Assembly (NCBI GenBank): GCA_034399355.1
Contig: JAXMMT010000037.1
Span: forward strand, 80,785-144,784
Direction: 5' to 3'
Length of the DNA: 64,000 nucleotides
From: UBA2279 sp034399355
GTDB lineage: Bacteria > Actinomycetota > Coriobacteriia > Anaerosomatales > Anaerosomataceae
Part shown: positions 16,119 through 24,630 of the stretch, piece by piece
How the letters are laid out: each line of letters starts with the position of its first letter
How positions within the stretch are numbered: the stretch's first letter is position 1
Notes under the pieces: model-generated
The model's database searches: none
What the model was told of the DNA's origin: nothing
The model's input: the letters and a program-made list of their open reading frames with translations, nothing else
Program-made: the position numbers and the translations under genes

Positions 16119-16874
16119 TCAGTCCTCCAGAGCAGCCGCGATCTCGTCAGTGAGCTCCATCGTGTGATAGACGTTCTGGATATCGTCGCTTTCCTCAAGC
16201 GCGTCGACGAGGCGAAGCACCTTCTTGGCCTCCGCGACGGTGACGACCGTAGCGTTGACGGGCTCCATCACGAGTTCAGCGCCTTTGACCGGAACGCCAG
16301 CCTCCTCCAGTACCGCCTTCACCGCCATCACGTCAGCAGGCGCCGCATAGACGAGCCAGCTGTCGCCGACATCCTCCATGTCCTCGCCACCGGCGTCGGC
16401 TACAAGCAACATGAGCTCGTCCTCGTCGGGAGCGCCCTCCATCTCGACGGTGATCTCACCCTTGCGCTCGAACTGGAACGCGACCGAGCCACTCGTGCCA
16501 AGGTTGCCGCCGGCCCGTGTGAACGCCGCCCGCACGTCCGCCGCAGTCCGGTTGCGGTTGTCCGTCAGAGCCTCGAGATAGAGCGCGACACCAGCAGGGC
16601 CGTAGCCCTCGTAGATGACTTCTTCGTAGTTGGCGCCGTCACCGGCACCGAATGCCTTGGCGATGGCGCTTTCTATCTTGTCCTTCGGCAACGAGTACGA
16701 CTTCGCCTTGGCGATGGCCGCTGCGAGTGGGGCATTGTTCTCAGGACTCGGGTCACCACCGGTTTTAGCTGCGACGGTGATTATGCGTGAGAGCTTCGAG
16801 AACAGCGCGCTCCGCTTCTTGTCCTGCGCGGCCTTGCGGTGCTTTGTGGTCGCCCATTTGGAGTGTCCTGACAT
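16119..16874 (-). CDS. yebC: YebC/PmpR family protein (translation factor/regulator)
   Basis: A 251-residue YebC-family protein, starting MSGHSKWATTKHRKAAQDKK as in nearly all members. Conserved internal blocks DNRNRTAADVRAAFTRAGGN and GSVAFQFERKG are present. The family has been described as transcription regulators and more recently as factors that help ribosomes pass proline-rich stretches. ATG at 16874 was chosen over a 13-residue longer opening. It lies between pdxT and ruvC, a common order in actinobacteria, and its end is separated from ruvC by the SOS promoter. Confidence 0.95.
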   Translation of the reverse strand: MSGHSKWATTKHRKAAQDKKRSALFSKLSRIITVAAKTGGDPSPENNAPLAAAIAKAKSYSLPKDKIESAIAKAFGAGDGANYEEVIYEGYGPAGVALYLEALTDNRNRTAADVRAAFTRAGGNLGTSGSVAFQFERKGEITVEMEGAPDEDELMLLVADAGGEDMEDVGDSWLVYAAPADVMAVKAVLEEAGVPVKGAELVMEPVNATVVTVAEAKKVLRLVDALEESDDIQNVYHTMELTDEIAAALED

Positions 16875-16890
16875 GCCTTCGTCCTTTCGG

Positions 16891-17469
16891 TCAGGAAGCG
16901 ACGATCTTGTCAAGGAAGAACCGGTGGATGCGCGGATCGCCCGTCAGTTCGGGATGGAACGTAGTGGCGAGCAGATCGCCTTCGCACGCGGCCACGATAT
17001 GCCCGTCGTGGCTCGCGAGTTCCTCCACATCATCGCCGAGCGTCTCGATCCACGGCGCACGGATGAAGACGCCGCGGTATTCGCCGCCGGGAATGTGCCT
17101 GAAATCCAGGTCGGCTTCAAAGGAATCGACCTGCCTGCCGTATGCGTTCCGGCGCACGCCGATGTCCATGATGCAGAGGGGCTCTTGGTCGGGGAGTGCG
17201 TCCATGATCTGCTTCGCGATGAGAATGGCGCCGGCACACGTTCCCCAGATAGCCATGCCTGCGTCATGCTGCTGACGAATCGGCTCGCAAAACCCGTAGG
17301 TCTTCATGAGCTTCGCGATCGCGGTGGACTCTCCGCCCGGGATGATGAGGCCGTTCAAGTCATCGAGCTGCTCGGGCAGACGTACCGCAACAGCCGAGAC
17401 ACCCAGCGCCTCGAGCGTCATGATGTGCTCGCGGAACGCGCCTTGCAGTGCCAAGACCCCGATACGCAC
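16891..17469 (-). CDS. pdxT: Pyridoxal 5'-phosphate synthase glutaminase subunit PdxT
   Basis: Releases ammonia from glutamine and channels it to PdxS to make vitamin B6. The 192 residues carry IPGGESTAI, the nucleophile Cys in GTCAGAIL and the His-Glu pair in FHPELTGD, a class I glutaminase triad. The GTG start at 17469 lies one base after the pdxS stop, and GGAGCGGGG upstream can serve as ribosome site. Coupled translation fits the 1:1 complex. Confidence 0.97.
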   Translation of the reverse strand: MRIGVLALQGAFREHIMTLEALGVSAVAVRLPEQLDDLNGLIIPGGESTAIAKLMKTYGFCEPIRQQHDAGMAIWGTCAGAILIAKQIMDALPDQEPLCIMDIGVRRNAYGRQVDSFEADLDFRHIPGGEYRGVFIRAPWIETLGDDVEELASHDGHIVAACEGDLLATTFHPELTGDPRIHRFFLDKIVAS

Positions 17470-17470
17470 C

Positions 17471-18370
17471 CTACCAGCCCCGCTCCTGCATGCGCTCAGA
17501 ATCCGGGATGTCCGAGATGTTGATGCCGACCATCGCCTCACCCAGGTTGCGCGAGACGCGTGCGACGATGTCAGCGTCCTTGAAGTGCGTGGTCGCTTCG
17601 ACGATCGCCTTTGCGCGCTTCGCGGGATCGCCGCTTTTGAAGATACCGCTGCCCACAAACACACCGTCGCATCCGAGCTGCATCATCAGGGCCGCGTCCG
17701 CAGGCGTCGCAATACCGCCTGCCGAGAAGTTCACCACGGGAAGCTTGCCGTTGTCGTGTACCCACTTCACGAGTTCATGCGGCGCGCCCAGCTGCTTGGC
17801 GGCGTCGAACAGCTGCTCTTCGCGCAGACCGACCACCCAGGCGATCTCGTCGGTCACGGTACGCATGTGACGAACAGCTTCAACGACATTCCCCGTTCCG
17901 GGCTCACCTTTGGTGCGCACCATGGCGGCACCTTCAGCAAGACGGCGAAGCGCTTCGCCGAGGTTGCGGCAACCACACACGAACGGCACGGTGAAGTCCC
18001 ACTTGTTCACGTGGTAGTGCCCATCAGCGGGTGTCAGAACCTCGGACTCGTCGATGTAATCGACACCGAGCGACTGCAGGACCTGCGCCTCAACGAAGTG
18101 ACCGATCCTGCATTTCGCCATGACGGGAATGGATACCGTGTTGACGATGGCCTCGACTATCGTCGGATCGGCCATACGGGCCACGCCGCCTGCTGCGCGG
18201 ATGTCGGCGGGGACGCGCTCTAGCGCCATCACGGCGACCGCGCCGGCGTCCTCGGCTATCTTGGCCTGCTCGGCCGTGACAACGTCCATGATGACGCCGC
18301 CTTTAAGCATCTCGGCCAGACCGGTCTTGACGCGGAGGGTACCGGTAGAGACGTTGGCGTTCTCGCTCAC
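17471..18370 (-). CDS. pdxS: Pyridoxal 5'-phosphate synthase subunit PdxS
   Basis: Builds pyridoxal phosphate from ribose 5-phosphate, glyceraldehyde 3-phosphate and ammonia. The 299 residues form a (beta/alpha)8 barrel with signatures GLAEMLKGGVIMDVV, the lysine in VMAKCRIGHFVEAQ and DEAEV-like IDESEVLTPADGHYHVNKWD, and the phosphate site NFSAGGIATPADAALMMQLG. The start is GTG at 18370 behind GAGGAGT. A good promoter lies 70 nt upstream. Confidence 0.98.
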   Translation of the reverse strand: MSENANVSTGTLRVKTGLAEMLKGGVIMDVVTAEQAKIAEDAGAVAVMALERVPADIRAAGGVARMADPTIVEAIVNTVSIPVMAKCRIGHFVEAQVLQSLGVDYIDESEVLTPADGHYHVNKWDFTVPFVCGCRNLGEALRRLAEGAAMVRTKGEPGTGNVVEAVRHMRTVTDEIAWVVGLREEQLFDAAKQLGAPHELVKWVHDNGKLPVVNFSAGGIATPADAALMMQLGCDGVFVGSGIFKSGDPAKRAKAIVEATTHFKDADIVARVSRNLGEAMVGINISDIPDSERMQERGW

Positions 18371-18440
18371 GATGTCGTACTCCTCACGATAGGTTCTCGA
18401 CAGCTACAACGGCCGCGAAGGGATGGCGCGTGGTCACAAG

Positions 18441-18469
18441 ATTGTACTCGTGTGCTTGTGGGCGGACAA
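18441..18469 (-). promoter_or_regulatory. Promoter of pdxST
   Basis: -35 TTGTCC (18464-18469), 17-bp spacer, -10 TACAAT (18441-18446). Transcription would begin near 18434, giving a leader of about 64 nt to the pdxS GTG. No operator is evident. Confidence 0.65.
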
Positions 18470-18513
18470 CCGCGCCGAACACTGCCCTCAGGCAGACACG
18501 TCGCCCGGTGCAG

Positions 18514-19566
18514 CTACTTCAGCACGATGTTCACGGTCGGCTGCACGACTTGGAACCACGTGTTCCCGGGCGCGAGTTTGATCTGAGTGCCGTCGCTCGC
18601 CTTGAACACGGGTGGCGCGTCGGTGCCCGCCTCCCAGGTTCCGTCGTATCGCTGACCGTCGTGGAAGACCGACGTCAGACCGCTGCCCGACAACACGATG
18701 TCGTATGTCGTCGAACCGGCAACGTCCTTGCTGGCCGCATTGTGCCTGGCCCACAAGACGACTACGTTGCGCACCGAAAGCTGCTTGCCGGTCCCTTTGT
18801 CCTTATGTGCGGCGCCGTTGTTGACGCGAAGATACGTCTTGGTGGCCGTGTCATAGGTCCAGACGACCTTATTCGCCGAGGAGAACGGAATCGATATCTC
18901 CGCGACGGTCACGCTCGCGTCGATCGCGCGCTGGTCGAATGCCAGACCCTTCACGTCCTGGGTAGTCGACATGCCTCGTTCGGCCGCCTCTTCACGGATC
19001 TTGGCGAACGTGACATAGAGGTTGTGCGGGCGCGGGCGCTCGCTCGACCGGAAGAACGGGCGGCTGACGCCCACATCCTCGCTGAGGTTCTCGATCGATG
19101 TCGCGCGGATACTGCTGTTCACCGACCCACTTGCCCCGCTGAACACGAAAAGCGCACTGTACTGCGGCACGATGTAGATGTCGGACAGACGCGCACTGCG
19201 CACCGGACCGATGGCGTCGGGACTCTGCGAGTGGAAGATCGCGTTGAAGCGGGTGACCCCGCCCTCAGCGACCGACTCGTATACCACGTCCGCGAGCTGA
19301 AGGTTCGTCTGTGGGCGCGCGGTCGGTGAGTTCTCGACCTTCACTGAGACTACACGCTCGGAGACAGCTTCCTCACTCAGCGCATCGAGACCGGTGAGCG
19401 GCCAACGCAACGGCTCGGCAGGCTTGGCGACGGTTCGCTCCTTCTCTGCCTTGGGCCAGTGCGATACCACCCCGGGCGACCCGTCACCCGTGCAGCCGAC
19501 GAGCAGAAAAAGCGCTGACGCCAGAACCATGATGCCGAGTACTTGAAGGACGTGATGGAACTTCAT
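18514..19566 (-). CDS. DUF3048 (YerB-like) lipoprotein
   Basis: A 350-residue secreted lipoprotein: hydrophobic core then lipobox LFLLVGC with Cys at about residue 25. The mature part matches the DUF3048/YerB family: KVENSPTARPQTNLQLADVV, then VTRFNAIFHS, GPVRSARLSDIYIV, RPHNLYVTFAKIRE and the C-terminal TWEAGTDAPPVF. The family is widespread in Gram-positives and of unproven function, sometimes linked to cell-wall or sporulation genes. GAGGAGGT lies 6 nt before the ATG. It stands alone with its own promoter. Confidence 0.9.
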   Translation of the reverse strand: MKFHHVLQVLGIMVLASALFLLVGCTGDGSPGVVSHWPKAEKERTVAKPAEPLRWPLTGLDALSEEAVSERVVSVKVENSPTARPQTNLQLADVVYESVAEGGVTRFNAIFHSQSPDAIGPVRSARLSDIYIVPQYSALFVFSGASGSVNSSIRATSIENLSEDVGVSRPFFRSSERPRPHNLYVTFAKIREEAAERGMSTTQDVKGLAFDQRAIDASVTVAEISIPFSSANKVVWTYDTATKTYLRVNNGAAHKDKGTGKQLSVRNVVVLWARHNAASKDVAGSTTYDIVLSGSGLTSVFHDGQRYDGTWEAGTDAPPVFKASDGTQIKLAPGNTWFQVVQPTVNIVLK

Positions 19567-19591
19567 TCTTTGACCTCCTCGGTTCCCGACA

Positions 19592-19621
19592 AGTCTACGA
19601 GCGACGATAGCAGGGGGTCAA
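19592..19621 (-). promoter_or_regulatory. Promoter of the DUF3048 lipoprotein gene
   Basis: -35 TTGACC (19616-19621), 18-bp spacer, -10 TAGACT (19592-19597); start of the transcript near 19585, close to the ribosome site. Confidence 0.6.
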
Positions 19622-19679
19622 TCCGAGGCGCGCTCCCGTCATTGTGTCGTCACCGCAGGACGAAGTTTCCTTGTCCCGC

Positions 19680-19685
19680 TACAAT
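19680..19685 (+). promoter_or_regulatory. Putative -10 element upstream of the small TTG-start gene
   Basis: TACAAT on the plus strand, 26 nt before the TTG start and 16 nt before AGGAGG. No clear -35 is present. Confidence 0.35.
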
Positions 19686-19711
19686 GGACACAGAAGCCAC
19701 CAGGAGGACCC

Positions 19712-19918
19712 TTGTCCTGCACCCTACTTCACATCCTGCAGCAACCCGACGCCGATCCCTATGCGGATCAGGAGGTCAAAGACGTCGTGGGCTCGCTACC
19801 CGAGTTCTACTGCGCATACTGCAACCCGATCAAACTCCTAGCGCCAAGTGACGCGATGAAGTGTCTTCGCACGGATGCACCCTGCTGGAAGCCTCCGGAC
19901 TCGATCTGCCCTCGCTAG
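19712..19918 (+). CDS. Small cysteine-containing protein of unknown function
   Basis: Not recognised. A 68-residue frame starting at TTG with AGGAGG 4 nt upstream. It has six cysteines, including a CAYC pair near residue 34 and CLR/CWK/CPR at the end, so metal or disulfide binding is possible. It contains an acidic stretch (DADPYADQEVKD). It fills a gap between two minus-strand genes and ends 8 nt from the lgt stop. Support is the strong ribosome site, a -10 hexamer upstream and lack of any competing gene; homologs are unknown to me. Confidence 0.5.
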   Translation: MSCTLLHILQQPDADPYADQEVKDVVGSLPEFYCAYCNPIKLLAPSDAMKCLRTDAPCWKPPDSICPR

Positions 19919-19925
19919 GCCAGAC

Positions 19926-20786
19926 CTACTCCTCGGAAAACGTCGTTTCTTCGGCCTCTACATGCCCGACCGCTACTTCCGTATCCTCTGGCAGCCGTGC
20001 GGGCACGCGAAACGCCCGCCACGCGAGCCATGCCCCTGCCGCAAGCACCGGCACGCTGAGTAGTTGGCCCATCGTGAACGGCCCAAGTATCAAGCCGAGC
20101 TGCGCGTCAGGCTCACGCACAAACTCGACGGCGATGCGGAACACGCCGTAGAGCGTCAACATCACCCCAAGCTGCAACCCGTCAGGGCGGCGCTTGCGTG
20201 CAAGCAGCAACATCACAACGAACAGCACGAGCCCTTCAAGAAACGCCTCATACAGCTGTGAAGGGTGCCTCGGCGCGCCGCCGTACGGCGGAATCATCGC
20301 CCAGGACACCCCAGTGGCGCGACCCCAGAGCTCTCCGTTGATGAAGTTCCCGAGCCTGCCCAAGAAGAGACCTATCGGAGCGCCGACCGCACCCATGTCG
20401 GCGAGACGCAGGAAGGGCACGCGTACACGCCTGCTGACAAATAGACCTGCCAGCAGGATGCCGATAAGCCCGCCGTGAAACGACATGCCGCCATCCCAAA
20501 GCGCGAACACCGAAAGCGGCTCTTTGAGAAATCCCGGAATATCGTAGAAGAGCACGTACCCGACGCGCGCTCCCACGATGAGTCCTACGACGGCCGCGAG
20601 AACCACGTCGAGCTCGTTGTCTCCCGAAAGACCCATCTTCCACGTGCGGTTCAGGCGCCTCATCAGCAGTGCAGCGCCAACGAAACCGAGCACATAGGCC
20701 AGCCCATACCACCTGAGGGCAAGCGGGCCGATGCGCAGAAGGACAGGGTCTATCTGTGGGTACGTCAGAAGCGCAAGTGTCGTCAT
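19926..20786 (-). CDS. lgt: Prolipoprotein diacylglyceryl transferase Lgt
   Basis: Attaches diacylglycerol to the lipobox cysteine of prelipoproteins at the membrane. The 286 residues have about seven helices and the Lgt signature GRLGNFINGELWGRAT, with YPQIDPVLLRIGPLALRWYG at the N-terminus and HPSQLYEA near residue 180. The ATG at 20786 overlaps the htpX stop in ATGTGATG; a GTG one codon earlier is possible. The lipoproteins at 13.3 and 18.5 kb are likely substrates. Confidence 0.96.
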   Translation of the reverse strand: MTTLALLTYPQIDPVLLRIGPLALRWYGLAYVLGFVGAALLMRRLNRTWKMGLSGDNELDVVLAAVVGLIVGARVGYVLFYDIPGFLKEPLSVFALWDGGMSFHGGLIGILLAGLFVSRRVRVPFLRLADMGAVGAPIGLFLGRLGNFINGELWGRATGVSWAMIPPYGGAPRHPSQLYEAFLEGLVLFVVMLLLARKRRPDGLQLGVMLTLYGVFRIAVEFVREPDAQLGLILGPFTMGQLLSVPVLAAGAWLAWRAFRVPARLPEDTEVAVGHVEAEETTFSEE

Positions 20787-21673
20787 CACATGGCCTCGAG
20801 TCGTCGGATGCGCTCTTCGATCGGCGGGTGCGTGTTGAATAGTGAGTTCATGCCACCACCATAGTCCTTGAGGGGGTTGTAGATGTAGAGCGACTCTGTC
20901 GCCTTGTTCGCAACCCGCAGTTTGTTCGAATCACCGGCGATCTTGTGCAGTGCGCTGGCGAGACCAGGGGGATACCTCGTGAGCAACGCCCCGTTGGCAT
21001 CTGCCAGGTACTCGCGCTTGCGCGATATCGCCATCTGTATGAGTACGGCGAAAATTGGCGCCAGAATCGCGAGCACGAGACCGATGACCATGAAGATCGC
21101 CTGCGCTTGACCGCCACCGCTACCACGACGACGACCCCCGCCCCACCACATCGAGCGCAGCAGCCAATCCGATGCCAGCACTATCGTACCAGCCAGGACG
21201 GCCGTGAGCGTCTGCACGAGGGTGTCGTAGTTCTTGACATGCGAGAGTTCGTGCGCGATCACGCCTTCCAGTTCCTGCCTGTTCAGCTTCTGCACGAGTC
21301 CCGTCGTGACGGCTATGGCGGCGTGCTCAGGATTGCGCCCCGTCGCGAAGGCGTTCGGCGCAGGGTCATCGATGACGTACGTCTTCGGCACCGGAAGGCC
21401 TGCCGCGATCGACAGACCCTCGACGGTATTCACTATGTAGGGTTCGATGTTCCGGTCCACCAGCCGCGCACGGCTCATCGCCAAAACGATGCGGTCAGAG
21501 TACCAGTACGAACCCCAGGCCATGGTGAAGGCGACGCCAAACGCGAGAACGAGTCCGGCGTAGCCCCAGTCCGTTGCCTGGCCGAAAACCCAACCGATGG
21601 CCATCACTAGAACGACAAAGACGATGATGAGCGCCACACTTCGCAGCTTGTTTGACGCTATCTGGTCGTACAC
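20786..21673 (-). CDS. htpX: HtpX-like M48 family membrane zinc metalloprotease
   Basis: Membrane protease of the HtpX family that degrades damaged membrane proteins. The 295 residues include two N-terminal helices (about 11-50), the zinc motif HELSHVKNYD near residue 146, two further helices, and the third zinc ligand region KREYLADANGALLTRYP. Start is GTG at 21673, 3 nt after the lemA stop, a common lemA-htpX pair. The ribosome site is weak, so coupling to lemA is likely. Confidence 0.95.
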   Translation of the reverse strand: MYDQIASNKLRSVALIIVFVVLVMAIGWVFGQATDWGYAGLVLAFGVAFTMAWGSYWYSDRIVLAMSRARLVDRNIEPYIVNTVEGLSIAAGLPVPKTYVIDDPAPNAFATGRNPEHAAIAVTTGLVQKLNRQELEGVIAHELSHVKNYDTLVQTLTAVLAGTIVLASDWLLRSMWWGGGRRRGSGGGQAQAIFMVIGLVLAILAPIFAVLIQMAISRKREYLADANGALLTRYPPGLASALHKIAGDSNKLRVANKATESLYIYNPLKDYGGGMNSLFNTHPPIEERIRRLEAM

Positions 21674-21676
21674 GGT

Positions 21677-22234
21677 CTAGAACTGGACCTTGACCGGCTC
21701 TTGTGCGGCTTCTTCGATCTCGAAGTAGTCGCGCGGTGCAAAACCGAACATACCGGCCAGGACGTTGTTGGGGAAGGTCTGGGTCGACGTGTTGTACGTC
21801 ATGACCGAGTCGTTGTAGAACTGACGCGCGTAGGCGATCTTCGACTCAGTACCGGAGAGCTCTTCCTGCAACATCATGAAGTTCTCGTTGGCCTTGAGAT
21901 CCGGGTAGGCCTCGGCAACCGCGAACAGGCTGCGCAACGTGCTGGTCAGCATGTTCTCGGCGTCGCCCTGTTCTTTCACCGAGCCCGCATCAATGGCCAT
22001 CTGCCGAGCCTTGATGACCTTCTCGAGCGTTTCACTCTCGTGCTTCGCGTAGCCCTTCACCGTTTCCACAAGGTTGGGGATCAGGTCATAGCGACGGCGC
22101 AACTGCACGTCAATCTGTGACCAAGCGTTGTCGACACGATTGCGGAGCGTTACAAGGCGATTGTAGATACCGATGACAGCGGCGACAATCACAAGCAGTC
22201 CAAGACCGACGGCGCCAAGACAGGCCCACAGCAT
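21677..22234 (-). CDS. lemA: LemA family protein
   Basis: A 185-residue protein with an N-terminal membrane helix (about 3-24) and a helical body with the family block YNRLVTLRNRVDNAWSQIDV, LRRRYDLIPNLVETVKGYA and the C-terminal ARQFYNDSVMTYNT. Function in bacteria is not settled. It is coupled to htpX downstream. GGAGG precedes the ATG. Confidence 0.95.
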   Translation of the reverse strand: MLWACLGAVGLGLLVIVAAVIGIYNRLVTLRNRVDNAWSQIDVQLRRRYDLIPNLVETVKGYAKHESETLEKVIKARQMAIDAGSVKEQGDAENMLTSTLRSLFAVAEAYPDLKANENFMMLQEELSGTESKIAYARQFYNDSVMTYNTSTQTFPNNVLAGMFGFAPRDYFEIEEAAQEPVKVQF

Positions 22235-22379
22235 CCAATCATCCTCCGATTCATCCGGCCGGCTTTAACCGACCCCTTGTTGTGCCTTGAACATACCCCA
22301 AGGCTCCTCACACCAGATGCGCGAGCGGTACACTTCGTTCGGCATCACACGACGATGGTACCAGACGAAGGGATGGCCG

Positions 22380-23075
22380 ATGATACCGCTACGCGACGAG
22401 AACCCGACCCGCCGGTTCCCGCTCGTCACCGTCGCGCTCATCCTCCTGAACGTGGCTGTGTTCGCCTACGAGAACACCCTGGATTCGGGAGCGTTGCAGG
22501 CGTTTGTTGCCGAGTGGGCGTTCGTCGCATCGAGATTCATGGCCGATCCTACTTCACCTCGTGAGATTGCGACTATCTTCACATCGATGTTCATGCACGC
22601 GGGATGGGTGCATATCGGAGGCAACACGCTGTACCTGTGGATCTTCGGCAACAACGTCGAAGATCGATTCGGGCGCCTCCCCTTCCTCGCGTACTACCTC
22701 ATCTGTGGTGTCGCGGGCGTGGCTGCGCAGGCCCTGGTGTCGCCCGGCGCTTCGATCCCCACGCTCGGCGCAAGCGGCGCCATCGCCGGCGTGCTCGGCG
22801 GCTACATCCTGCTGTTCCCGAGGACGGCCGTGCTGACGCTCATCCCGATTCTGTTCTTCTTCGAGATTGCACGTGTGCCTGCATTCATCGTCATCGGTTT
22901 CTGGTTCGTGCTGCAGCTCGCGAACGGCATCGCATCCATTGACCCGACGGTGATCCAAGCTGGCGGCATCGCTTACTTCGCCCATGTTGGGGGGTTCGTC
23001 CTCGGTCTGGCACTCGCGATGCCGCTTTGGCTGGGCGACCGTTTTGGCCGCCGACGTCGTGGAGGTCGCTACTGA
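22380..23075 (+). CDS. Rhomboid family intramembrane serine protease
   Basis: Cuts membrane proteins within the bilayer. The 231-residue protein has about six helices; the catalytic Ser lies in LGASGAIAG (about Ser132) and the His in FAHVGGFVLG (about His202). The N-terminal MFMHAGWVHIGGNTLYLWIF contains the conserved oxyanion-side residues and fits GlpG-like rhomboids. The ATG at 22380 has AAGGGA 7 nt upstream. It is divergent from lemA. Confidence 0.93.
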   Translation: MIPLRDENPTRRFPLVTVALILLNVAVFAYENTLDSGALQAFVAEWAFVASRFMADPTSPREIATIFTSMFMHAGWVHIGGNTLYLWIFGNNVEDRFGRLPFLAYYLICGVAGVAAQALVSPGASIPTLGASGAIAGVLGGYILLFPRTAVLTLIPILFFFEIARVPAFIVIGFWFVLQLANGIASIDPTVIQAGGIAYFAHVGGFVLGLALAMPLWLGDRFGRRRRGGRY

Positions 23076-23082
23076 ACGGTCG

Positions 23083-23469
23083 TCACCGAGAGTCGATCTC
23101 GGCGAGCAGGTCTTCTACGCAATCGACGTCCGCAAGCTGACGGCGAAAGTACTCACAGTATGAATCCGCGAGTCGGTCCGGTCCTTGATCCCGGTCCTCA
23201 TAGTCGTCGCCCTGCTCGGCCAGGGGCCCTTCCGTGAACCGAAGCGCCGAGTCCTCGTCGCTGACCTGCTCGGCATATTGAGCAAGCTCCATCGCCGCTA
23301 TCAGGAGATTCGGGACGCGTAGAGACGTGTTGATTCGACTGCCACAGTGCGGACACGCGAAGACGACATCGATGGACTCGGAGCCGCGAAGCATGACGGC
23401 CGAGATGTCCTCGAGGCCCAGGTCCACCGCACCATCGTTGGGGCATATGAGTGAGAACTCCACCGTCAT
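23083..23469 (-). CDS. Small zinc-ribbon-like protein of unknown function
   Basis: Not recognised as a named family. A 128-residue acidic protein with Cys9 and a CPHC pair at residues 39-42, an incomplete zinc ribbon, followed by helical sequence and a second Cys pair in SYCEYF and DVDCVED. The ATG at 23469 sits only 2 nt from GGAGG; GTG two codons later (23463) has 8-nt spacing and may be the true start. It ends 7 nt from the convergent rhomboid gene. Confidence 0.7.
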   Translation of the reverse strand: MTVEFSLICPNDGAVDLGLEDISAVMLRGSESIDVVFACPHCGSRINTSLRVPNLLIAAMELAQYAEQVSDEDSALRFTEGPLAEQGDDYEDRDQGPDRLADSYCEYFRRQLADVDCVEDLLAEIDSR

Positions 23470-23536
23470 CGCCTCCTCTCAGCCTGTATCACGATTGTAA
23501 CGCTTGGGCGATTCTCCCTGTGTTACGATTCGCACC

Positions 23537-24244
23537 ATGTCGACGACCCCTCTCAAGCAACCTTCATGCCTGAGCGCGCGAGGGCGCCTCATTCGCGGTA
23601 TCCGCCTTGGTTTTCCGATCTTCCTCGGCTATATGCCCGTTGGTGCCGCGTTCGGCATCCTTGCACGGAGTTGGGGATTCAGCCCGGCACAGGCGATCAT
23701 ATGCTCGGGAACCGCACTCGCAGGTGCAGGACAGTTCATCGGTCTTTCCCTCATGAAGGCCGGCGCGGACGTCGCGAGCGTACTCGTGGCGACAACCGTC
23801 GTGAACCTGCGCTACGTACTGTTCGGCGCAACACTCTCGCCCTACGTGAAGACCGCCCCCCTCTCAGGTCAGGCCGCCCTGGCCTTCAGCGTCACCGATG
23901 AGACCTTCGCCGTGAACATGAGCGACCTCCGCCAGGGAACCGGCGAGGTATGGTCCATGGCCGGCGTGGGCGCCGTCGCGTGGAGCGGATGGGTGCTTGG
24001 CACGGCGCTCGGCGTGTTCGGCTCCAGCTTGATCGGCGATCCTTATCGCTTCGGCGTGGAGTTCGCGATGCCCGCGATGTTCACAGCGTTGCTGGTGGCT
24101 CAGGCCGAGGACAAGCGCCACATCGTGATCGGCCTGGTCGCCGCGGTTCTGACTGTGGTCTGCGCGCTTGTGCTGCCGGGCAAGTGGTACATAGTGACGG
24201 CGGCCATCGGCGCCGCGACGATAGGAACAGTGACGTACCGATGA
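23537..24244 (+). CDS. azlC: Branched-chain amino acid exporter, large subunit AzlC
   Basis: Membrane subunit of the AzlCD exporter for branched-chain amino acids and related compounds. The 235 residues begin a family block RGIRLGFPIFLGYMPVGAAF and continue with GTALAGAGQFIGLSL, NLRYVLFGATLSPY and a set of hydrophobic helices. The ATG at 23537 has no ribosome site, but TACGAT ends 7 nt before it, so the mRNA may be leaderless. It overlaps azlD by 4 nt. Confidence 0.93.
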   Translation: MSTTPLKQPSCLSARGRLIRGIRLGFPIFLGYMPVGAAFGILARSWGFSPAQAIICSGTALAGAGQFIGLSLMKAGADVASVLVATTVVNLRYVLFGATLSPYVKTAPLSGQAALAFSVTDETFAVNMSDLRQGTGEVWSMAGVGAVAWSGWVLGTALGVFGSSLIGDPYRFGVEFAMPAMFTALLVAQAEDKRHIVIGLVAAVLTVVCALVLPGKWYIVTAAIGAATIGTVTYR

Positions 24245-24567
24245 AAAGCTCCTACGTATGGGTAGTCGTCATCGGCATGGGACTCGCCAACTACGCGGTG
24301 CGCCTCGTTCCGATGGCGCTCTTGGCGCGCCTGGAGTTGCCCAAAACCGTCCAGCGCTGGCTGTCGTTCATCCCTGTGTCCGTGATGGCTGCGCTCTTGG
24401 TGGGTGAAGTACTGCGTCCCGGCGGCCACTGGCTGCCCCCACTTCAGAACCCCTATCTGTTCGCCGCCTTGCCGACAGCCTTCGTCTACTACAAATGGCG
24501 CAACTTCCTTGGCACCACCGTCGTCGGCGTCCTGTTCTACTTGGCTTTCAGGACCCTCCTCGGCTAG
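24241..24567 (+). CDS. azlD: Branched-chain amino acid exporter, small subunit AzlD
   Basis: A 108-residue protein with about four membrane helices and the AzlD pattern GLANYAVRLVPMALLARLEL near the N-terminus, then FIPVSVMAALLVGEVLRPG. It overlaps azlC in ATGA, so the two subunits are coupled. Length is normal for AzlD. Confidence 0.9.
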   Translation: MKSSYVWVVVIGMGLANYAVRLVPMALLARLELPKTVQRWLSFIPVSVMAALLVGEVLRPGGHWLPPLQNPYLFAALPTAFVYYKWRNFLGTTVVGVLFYLAFRTLLG

Positions 24568-24569
24568 AC
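24541..24569 (+). promoter_or_regulatory. Putative promoter of the DUF1015 gene
   Basis: -35 TTGGCT (24541-24546), 17-bp spacer, -10 TAGACT (24564-24569), overlapping the end of azlD. It would start transcription about 55 nt before the ATG at 24631. Confidence 0.45.
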
Positions 24570-24630
24570 TGTGACCTCGCGGACGAGCGTCCGCCAAGCC
24601 TCTCGTACGCAAGTAGCCGAAAGGATCTCG

